This document shows, piece after piece, positions 56,887 through 64,000 of a stretch of DNA of 64,000 bases. Both the position numbers and the translations under genes were made by a program. Source of the DNA: Trichosporon coremiiforme (Eukaryota > Basidiomycota > Tremellomycetes > Trichosporonales > Trichosporonaceae); contig BCJJ01000002.1 of the NCBI GenBank assembly GCA_039545355.1, positions 459,956 to 523,955 on the forward strand, written 5' to 3'. Position 1 is the stretch's first letter; each line of letters starts with the position of its first letter. The notes beneath the pieces were generated by a model. That model was not told the DNA's origin. It searched no databases and saw only the letters and a program-made list of their open reading frames with translations.

Positions 56887-58414
56887 ATGAGCGCCGTTCC
56901 CAAGGGAGACTACGAGGGCATCCGCAACGAGGTCCGCAAGATCCTCAAGAAGCCCGGATACGACGACGGTTCCATCGGCCCCGTCCTGGTCCGGTGAGTG
57001 GCAAGCAGACGAGCAAGCGCGGGCGAGTGAGTCAGCGACTGCTGCGTCAGAGAAACTGGCAACGGCAACTGGCTGTGAGCAGTCGCCACCAGCCTTTCCG
57101 GATGTCGCTCTGATGGCGCCACTGCGCACGCTCAACCACGCAATGAACTCTAGCTGACAGACAGCCTCGCCTGGCACGCGTCCGGCACCTACTCGGCCAA
57201 GGACAAGAACGGCGGTTCGAACGGCGCCGGCATGCGCTTCGCGCCCGAGAGCGACGACGGCGCCAACGCCGGTCTCGAGTTCGCCCGCCAGTTCCTCGAC
57301 CCCATCGCCGAGGCCAATCCCTGGATCTCGCGCGCTGACCTCTGGAGTGAGTACACCATGTGTCGCGCGAAAGCGCGGCACTCTCCCTACCCAACTGCCC
57401 GACAGCGCAGCATCCATTCTTTCCCCCCTTCCTACCGCAACATCAACAGCGGCAGCGAGCACGTCTATGCTGCAGCGGTAGACGCCGCCACGGCCGGCTG
57501 CCGATTTTTCGATGGCTCGCTTTTCGGAAAAGGCAGCAGCGGTGGCGATCGCCGCCTGCCTCCCGCCGCCGAGCCGAAGATTCGGCATGCCGTTTGCTGG
57601 GTGGAGGCCGCCCTGTGTCGGAATACCTATGCTTGGCTGTCCCCTCCACTCCGGATGCTTGCGGCGCGCTCTGACGAGTGCGCACGTTGTCGTGCGGTTG
57701 CAACTGGATATCATAGTGACTCCGGTGCCACTGCCGCGGATCAGCCGGTCATCTGATCACATGCGCCCTCCCTCCCACTTTTAGCTCGGAACACGTGAAC
57801 ATGTCCAGCTGACCATTCCAGCTCTTGCCGGTGTCACCGCCGTCGAGGCGATGGGCGGCCCCGTCGTGCCCTGGAAGCCTGGCCGCACCGACTTCCAGTC
57901 TGCGAAGCACGCGTCCGAGTACCGTGGCAGCATCGCCGACCGCCTTCCGGACGCTGCGCAGGGCGCCCAGCACATCCGTGACATCTTCTACCGCATGGGC
58001 TTCAACGACCAGGAGATCGTCGCTCTTTCGGGCGCGCACAACCTGGGCCGATGCCACCGCGACCGCTCCGGCTTCGAGGGTCCCTGGGTCGTGAACCCGA
58101 CGCGTTTCTCGAACCAGTACTTCCGCCTGCTCACGACGCGCAAGTGGACGCCGAAGAAGTGGGACGGTCCCCTCCAGTACGAGACCGTCGTTGCCGGTAA
58201 GGAGCTCATGATGCTCCCCACCGACCTTGCGCTCATCGAGGACGACAAGTTCCGCCCCTACGTGGAGCAGTACGCCAAGGACCAGAAGCTCTTCTTCAAG
58301 GACTTTGCCGCCGCTTTCGGAAAGCTCGTCGACCTCGGCATCAACCGCGACGCTAACGGACTCGCGTCCGTCGGAGGATGCCCCTTCGCTGGCGCCGCCC
58401 GCTCCAACCTGTAA
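56887..58414 (+). CDS. CCP1: cytochrome c peroxidase, form without presequence
   Basis: Exons 56887-56993, 57165-57346 and 57822-58414 encode 293 residues. The distal haem side is [11 protein letters not shown] (Arg, Trp, His), and the proximal His is in [12 protein letters not shown]. The radical-forming Trp is in GFEGPW, and the partner Asp in [12 protein letters not shown]. All catalytic residues of yeast Ccp1 are therefore present, and it should reduce hydrogen peroxide with cytochrome c. It starts [16 protein letters not shown], already at the mature domain, with no mitochondrial presequence. Ccp-type enzymes lacking a signal are known in fungi and may act in the cytosol. Introns are 171 and 475 nt, very long for this window, and the second could hide an alternative exon. 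Confidence 0.95.
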
Positions 58415-59604
58415 TCTGTGTTCTATCACTCATATTAGACCAATGCATATATTAGACTAGACTGGAAGCACGAAGCGCGTAGTGCGAAGTAGTGCGATGA
58501 CTGCGACATAGTACGACGTAGTGTGACAAGAGACACGAGAGAGACATGTGTGGCCGTGGGAAGGCTGCGATCTGCAGAGATGGCGGGCGGACCAAGGGCT
58601 TGTTTGCAGGAAACGGAATGCATCGTACGCTATGATGAAACGAAACCAAGTATGCAAAGTCAGTATGACAGAACTCACCGTTGAAGCAGCAATCGGCCGT
58701 CAAGCTGTCGGCTGTCAAGCTGTCGGCTGTCAAGCTGTCGGCTGTCAAGCTGTCGGCTGTCAAGCTGTCGGCTGTCAAGCTGTCGGCTGTCAAGCTGTCG
58801 GCTTGGAGCGCTGAGCAGTAAGGTGGGCGAGATTAGATGGCCAAGAGGTGGGGGATCCAGTGAGAAGTGAGCTGTATCAACACCTGAGCGACCAGTGAGG
58901 AGGCGGGAATGACAAGGACACGGCTAAGTAGCCGAAGCTGGACTGATCACTGCTTGACCTGACAACGTCCTGATGTTTGATGCGGTGTCTGAATGAAGAG
59001 TAAGAGTCCCGGAAGTGAAGTTCAGCCCATAGGTGTGAGGTGCCAGACAGACGAGAGGCTGACAGGCGGGTGATGTCTGGGTGAGAGGCCGTCACGAGTC
59101 CCGAGTCAGGTTGCAGAAACAGTCTGTGTGATGTGAAGGGTTCCGTGCAAGTCCGCCATGGGCAGTCTCCAACGATAAAAGACTCTGGACTCCGGTAAAA
59201 TTGTCAAGACCGGGGCAGATTGCAGTGCAAGAGTGTGAGAGACAGTGAGGACAGTGAGTGTGGAACAGGCAACGGAGGTCTCCGCCAGGCAGCTCCGCTC
59301 AGCGCTCACGAAAGGAGTAAAAGGGGAATCACACAACGTAGAACAGTAGAAAACGCGGGGTGGATTATGGTAGCCAGTGGACTTCTTTCTCTCCTCTCTC
59401 CTTCCTCTTTCCTCTTATCTCCTCTCTCCTGCTCGTTTCCCCTTCTTCTAGTCTTCTCTTTGACTCTTCTTCCACTCCTCATGACATGATGTTTTGGGTT
59501 TCGTGTTATGATTGTCCAGCAGAAAGTCACCGAGGTGGGAGGATGAACAACCATGGGGGAGCACTCACGTCGACTCACTTCGACTTTTCGCACAGGCAGA
59601 GAAA
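58415..59604. other. convergent 3' region with minisatellite and pyrimidine tract
   Basis: About 1.2 kb between two stop codons. It holds a perfect 15-bp minisatellite (58699-58803) and a C/T-rich tract at about 59383-59480. No gene is supported; open frames across the minisatellite just translate the repeat. Confidence 0.5.
58699..58803. repeat. 15-bp minisatellite, seven perfect copies
   Basis: The unit GTCAAGCTGTCGGCT occurs seven times in a row without a mismatch, spanning exactly 105 bp. Half a related unit (GGCC) precedes it. Because the period is a multiple of three, all frames through it stay open. Confidence 0.97.
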
Positions 59605-62600
59605 CTAGGAGGCGGGCGCGGCCGACACCTCGCTGCTGTTCCCCGCCTTCTGCCACTCCTTGTACAGCCCGTCGAGGGACTTGTGGATCATGTGCGTGGG
59701 AAGGCTCTTGATGATATCCGCAATCTTCTCGTTGAGCACGTCGCTCTGCCCCGCCTGGGCCGCATATTCGGTCGTGAGGCGGTACATTGCCAGAATCGCA
59801 AGGGAGACGTGTGTCTGGTGGGACGCGTACGGCGAGTCGGCGCGGATGGCGGTCGCGAGCGGGCCGTTGGCGGACGTCGGGCCCGTGCCGATCGATGCGG
59901 TGGGGTTGCGCTCGCCCCGCGTCAGGCGGAGGAGGATCTCGAGCAGGTCGTTCGGGCTCGCGAGCAGCGAGGCTGTGAATGCCCCCCGGTCCACGGCGGT
60001 TCCCGAAGAGGAAGACGTCTTCCACGCGTCCAGGATCGTGGCCAGCGTCGGCGGCGCATCGGGGTCCATGATCTCCAGCTTGCCACGCCAGCCGGACTCG
60101 GAGCGGCGCCCGAACTGCTCCCACAGCCACTCGTCGGCCTGGTTCGTCCGGCACCACTTGGGCTCGGACAGGGGCTTCTTCTTGTTCAGGTACACTGTGA
60201 GCGTGACCCCTTGGCCGGGGGACACACGGTGCAGCGGTGGCAGGGAGCCGTCGTCGGACAAGGAGGCGAGCTTGTCCCGCGTCACGCTGATGAAGCGCTG
60301 CTCGGCGGCGTCGTACGTCTCGACCTGGGGTTAGCTTACCAATAAGAAAGGGAAAGCTCACCAGAACGCCCTTAGGCAGGTCGTCCGACTTCTCCTCGGG
60401 CTTAGACTCGTCAGCGGCCTCAGCGTCCTTCTTCTCCTCAGACTCGTCAGCTGGCTTCCCCTCGCCCTCGCCGTCGGTCTTGACCTCGGGCTTCTCATCT
60501 GCCTTCTCAGACTTCGCCTGCGGCTCAGTTTGCGGCTGCGGCAACAGGTCCACCTCGATCCTCCCCTCGCCGCGGAAGATGCGAATCTTGCTGACGACGC
60601 TCGCGTCGAACACGAGGCGGCGCGAACTCTCCTCGTAAAGGACCGAGACGCGGTTCACAGACGGCTGGGGCACGCTTGCGTCCTCGGTGCCCGGCACGTG
60701 CGCATCGCTCTGGTGGCTCTCAAGACTACTGGTGGACCACCGGCGCGAGCGGCTCTTGGTCGTGCGGTTGCCGTAGGCGCTGGCTGCGTTCTGCGCCGAC
60801 TCGGCGAGCGCGGCTTCGACGGCGGCGGCGGTGTCCTCGGCCGCGTCGCCGGACACAGACACCATAGACACGTCGCCCGCTTCCTCGCCGCCGTCCTCCT
60901 TCTTCTCCTCGTCCTTGGACTCGGCGGAAGGCTCGGGCTGCGACTCAGCCTCAGGCTTCGCCTCGCCCTCCTTGGTCTCCTTGGACTCCTCCTTGGACTC
61001 GCCCTCGGCGGCGGCCGGCTTAGCCTCGCCACCCTCAGGCCGCGCTTCGGTGTGCTCGGCGTGCTCGCCTCCGTGCTCCTCGACGTTCTCCTCGTCGTGC
61101 TCCTCGACCTCGCCGAGGCGACTGGGCGCAACGCTCGAGCTCTCGCGACGCCAGCGCTTGTTCGGGTTCCGGCGCGCACTCTTCGGCACGCGGTCTAGCT
61201 CGGGCGGAGACTCGAAGTAGATGCGGAAGCGGTTCTGGTTCGACTCGGGTGAGGAAAGGACATTCTTCTCGGCAGAACCGGACTCCTTGTGCGAGACAAA
61301 GGACGAGGAACGCTTCTTCGGGGACTCGTCGCCGTCAATGCTCGACGGCTTGGCCTTGCGCTTGGCGCCGACGGTGGGCTGGACGGCCTCGTCGGCCGCG
61401 TCCTCCTTCGTCTCCTCCTTGACCTCGGGCTTGGCTTCGGGCTTCTCCTCCTTTCCTTCCTCCTCCTCCTTGGCTTCTGACGTGGGCTCCTCCGGCTTCT
61501 CCTCCTCCTCCTTCTTCTCCTCCTTGACGGCAGGCTCTTCCTTGGGTTCCTCCTTGGGCTTAGCGTCCTCGGCCTCCTTCTCCTTCTCGTCCTCCTCGAA
61601 GACGTGCTCACCGATCAGGCCCCAGGACCAGTCGAGCGACTTGACCTCGATGCCGACGATGCGGAAGTCGGTCATGGTCGTCTTGGCCTCCGTCTTCTCC
61701 TTGCGCTTGCGGTCCATGCGCGGGCTCTGGTCGACACGCTTCCCCTGGCCCTGGGTGTGCTGCCCGGGCTGGCGGAAGTTGTCCCTCCTCTGGCCGGGGC
61801 GCTGCATGCCGCCGCGCATCGGGCCGCCGCCACGCATGCCGCCACCTCCGCGCATCCCTCCGCCTTGTCCGCCTCCGCCGCCGCCTCGTCCTCCCGGTCC
61901 TCCGAATCCGATGCGGGGGATGGGGCCGCCACCACGATTGCTACTCATGGGGCGAGCCATGCCCGAGTAGTTCTGCGGCGGCCTGGCTCCGGGGGGCCGA
62001 GGGGGTAAGTTGCCGCCCGAGGCGCCCTGCGGTGAGCCGTTCTGACCCCCGCCGCCGCCTGGGCCGTCGAAACGCGGGCGTTTCGCAGGCGGGAAGCCTC
62101 CGCTGGGTGGCCGGGGCGGGTTCGACGCGCCCGACACATTGCGAGACTGTGGCTGGTACGACCTGTTGCCGCCTCGGCCTCCGCCGCCGCCGCCCCCTCC
62201 TCCGCCTCCGCCGCCGGATCCACCACCGCCTCCTGACATGTACGAGCCCGACTGCGCCTGTTGGGGGAAGTAGGGCTGGTTCGGCTGCGGCGTGTACCCG
62301 GCCCCCTGGCCGTTGTAGTTGTTGTAGCCCTGCCCGCCGGGCCCGCCCTGGTAGTTGTTGTAACCTTGCTGGTTCGCTTGGTTGTAGTTGTTGTAGCCCT
62401 GCTGCTGAGGAGGAGGCGGACGGTAGCTCTGACCCTGCTGCTGGCCAGAGTACGGCTGCTGGTACCCCGGGCCCGCGTTATAGCCTGGGTTCTGCGCATG
62501 GCTCGCCCCGGCCCCGTAGCCATAGTTGGCGTACGGGTTCGGAGGCGTCCCGCCCGCACCGGCGCTCGGCTGAGCCGCGCCAGCATTGTACCCCGCCGTG

Positions 62601-62781
62601 TTGTATCCTTGCGCCTGAGACGTCAGCTAGATCGCGACGCCGAGGTCAGCTGTTAACTTACCTGATAGTAAGCAGCCCACGCCGCAGCGTGCGCGGCCTG
62701 CGGGTCCTGCCCGCCGCCGTAGTTCGGCGCCGGCCCAGTAGGAAGAGGAGGCTGCCCTCCGGGTTTCGGTGGCAAGCCCAT
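59605..62781 (-). CDS. large RG/Gln-rich, acidic protein of unknown function
   Basis: Exons 62781-62662, 62614-60362 and 60324-59605 encode 1,030 residues. The first 40 end DPQAAHAAAWAAYYQ, like the tyrosine-rich tails of KH-type splicing regulators. A Tyr/Asn/Gln/Gly region with GYNNYN repeats follows, then a pure Gly run and RGG/GRGG boxes to about 250, so it should bind RNA and phase-separate. TDFRIVGIEVKSLDWSWGL starts a conserved patch near 260. Glu/Lys/Pro coils come next, and FRIYFESPPELDRVPKSARR near 410 is a second patch. The last 240 residues look folded (VTLTVYLNKKKPLSEPKWCR, DEWLWEQFGRR, SLDGLYKEWQ). No named family was recognised. Nuclear RNA or chromatin work is an inference from composition. 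Confidence 0.8.
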
Positions 62782-63381
62782 GCCTGGTCCTGCCTTGTCT
62801 ACTCGCGCACGCGCTCCGCCTAAGTCCTTGCCTCAGACACCGCCGAGAAAGGAGGGAAGACCAGCTGGAAAGTAGGGTGGAACGGGAACGAAACGAGACG
62901 AGACGTGGAAGCGGATAAGACGAGTAGAACGGAACGCGGATGGAACAGGAAACGGGACCTTGAGAGTGAAGGCGTGGAAGGCGTGATTGAGAAAGAAAGA
63001 CAGAGATGCAAGTGTGTGGGTTGTGCAGAGAGTCTGTCGGATGAAAGAATGGGCGAAAACGGTGCAGACGACTGATGACGATCACGGTGGACGATGGATC
63101 TGGCACGCGCCCAAGCGACACTCGACACCCACCCGCTGGCATCCGCTGCCGGTTCCTGGCCCATTGCCCCTGGTCGCTGCCGCGGAATCAAATCAATCGA
63201 GACCGCCAGGGTCTTCTTCGTCCACGTGGTCGTGGCACTGGAGCCGATCTGACGCCTTCGGCGCTTCAAGTTTCTGCAGCAAAGTGTTCTCCGTGTTTGT
63301 TGTCATCGAGGCTCTGCCAGTGCACAGACTACAGTTCTATTCGTAAAAGTTAATCTTCAGCTCTATCCTGCAAGTCACTTC
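62782..63381. other. intergenic region at the 5' side of the RG-rich gene
   Basis: Six hundred bp with the promoter and leader of the RG-rich gene and the 3' end of the partial gene, both leftward. On the minus strand it is pyrimidine-rich, as expected for a leader. Nothing more specific seen. Confidence 0.45.
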
Positions 63382-64000
63382 TCACTTCCACTTGAACATG
63401 TTCAAGCCCCTGGCCAAGATACCTGGCCCTGTCGTCGCCTCTGTCTTCTTGCTCGCCGTTGGCGGTGAGTTGCGTCGGTTTCTTCCCTGCAGCGCACCTC
63501 CGGCACTCGCGCTACGCCTATGGCTGGAGTGTTTGGTCTTGTCGTGATGGTTCCGTACATCACTTTGGCTCGTCGTACGCGTTCGGCCGCGCTGCGACGC
63601 ACGATGCAAGGAGCGAGGGCGATCCAGCGGCAGGTCGTAATGGAGGAAGGATGGCTGGAGACTGCCGCCCGTGAAATTGGGGGCGAGATGCGGACTCATG
63701 AGTGGGCTGTACGATGGGAACGCGTGCAGACCCGGACTTGGCGGGGCGCGGATCATTCCTGCTGACATTGGTGGGGGCGGTGGTAGTGGTGGGAAGTGGA
63801 CGCTGCGCACGCCGAAGCCTGTGCTCATCGACGCCAGCGGTCGCGAAGGTAAGGAATAGTGCGGCGGTGGGAGGTATGCCGATGGTGCGGCCGTGTGGTT
63901 GGGATACACGCTGTGGCGCCTGAAAATGAGACTGTCCGAGTGGCGGCGTGGACCCAGGGTCAATGGATCCAGGATGAAGGAGCGACGGCAGGCCAGTAAC
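63382..64000 (-). CDS. hypothetical protein, 3' portion; gene continues past the window
   Basis: The frame is open from the right edge to a stop at 63382-63384, about 205 residues, with no obvious start before the edge, so the 5' part is outside the window. It is rich in Pro, Ser, His and Arg: a PPLPPPPPMSAGM stretch, SPGLHAFPSYSPLMSPHL, then a basic tail with RRSASAGGALQGRNRR and the end NMFKWK. It has no known motif. The composition, the length without stops and the basic RRSAS site (possible kinase A target) make a coding sequence likely, but introns have not been excluded. It is tandem with the RG-rich gene. Confidence 0.5.
   Translation of the reverse strand, partial: LLACRRSFILDPLTLGPRRHSDSLIFRRHSVYPNHTAAPSAYLPPPHYSLPSRPLASMSTGFGVRSVHFPPLPPPPPMSAGMIRAPPSPGLHAFPSYSPLMSPHLAPNFTGGSLQPSFLHYDLPLDRPRSLHRASQRGRTRTTSQSDVRNHHDKTKHSSHRRSASAGGALQGRNRRNSPPTASKKTEATTGPGILARGLNMFKWK

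Noticed and set aside
58699..58803. Possible CRISPR array
   Set aside because: Direct tandem units of 15 bp without spacers, in a eukaryote.
58452..58814. Repeated-peptide frames (TADSL and GCQAV types) across the minisatellite
   Set aside because: Any frame through a 15-bp perfect repeat stays open; there is no start context, splice support or flanking coding sequence.
59306..59604. C-terminal extension of the RG-rich protein in another frame
   Set aside because: An open frame running through the second intron at 60361-60325 shifts phase; splicing that 37-nt intron gives the conserved-looking ending at 59605.

Overview
This is a GC-rich fungal nuclear window. Genes carry many short introns (mostly 34-60 nt, GTGAGT/GTAAGT donors, a CTGAC/CTAAC branch sequence just before CAG). 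Protein matches fit a basidiomycete, and the small introns, micro-exons and gene types suggest Tremellomycetes, possibly Trichosporonales; that placement is inference. I reconstructed 23 protein genes plus one gene running off the right edge, and checked that every spliced model keeps an open frame. No tRNA, rRNA, transposon or CRISPR array was recognised.

Layout. 1-2 kb: a GATA zinc-finger regulator, then a 7.1 kb stretch with no convincing gene. 9-10.9 kb: an MFS anion permease. 11-14.8 kb: three diverged BTB/POZ-like paralogues, the first apparently broken, followed by a long TTG microsatellite. 15.5-24.4 kb: a RING protein, an RSC-type double-bromodomain/BAH subunit, and the divergent ribosome-biogenesis pair NOP7/RRN7. 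24.4-28.4 kb: gene-poor, ending in a pyrimidine-rich probable leader of a 1,723-residue low-complexity protein. 33.9-43.5 kb: GPI11, a membrane-anchored Dabb protein, a DUF4112 protein, eIF3e, then RPF1 and PIF1 as a second divergent pair. 44.4-58.4 kb: a type II membrane protein with an adhesin-like repeat domain, trifunctional folate enzyme FOL1, a DMC1 with 18 introns, an intronless mitochondrial aconitase, an RMD1/DUF155 membrane protein and a cytosolic-type cytochrome c peroxidase. 59.6-64 kb: a 1,030-residue RG/Q-rich protein and a partial gene.

Functional grouping. Four genes serve ribosomes or translation (NOP7, RRN7, RPF1, eIF3e). Both divergent promoters of this group contain CACGTG. 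Other genes act in chromatin or DNA (RSC subunit, PIF1, DMC1), mitochondrial or peroxide metabolism (aconitase, CCP) and GPI-anchor or folate synthesis.

Most unusual signals: (1) fourteen isolated N bases in eIF3e, thirteen at fourfold-degenerate third positions, as if two diverged gene copies were collapsed; (2) the BTB trio with one decayed member; (3) DMC1 packed with micro-exons beside an intronless aconitase. No clearly new defence, mobile or biosynthetic system was found.
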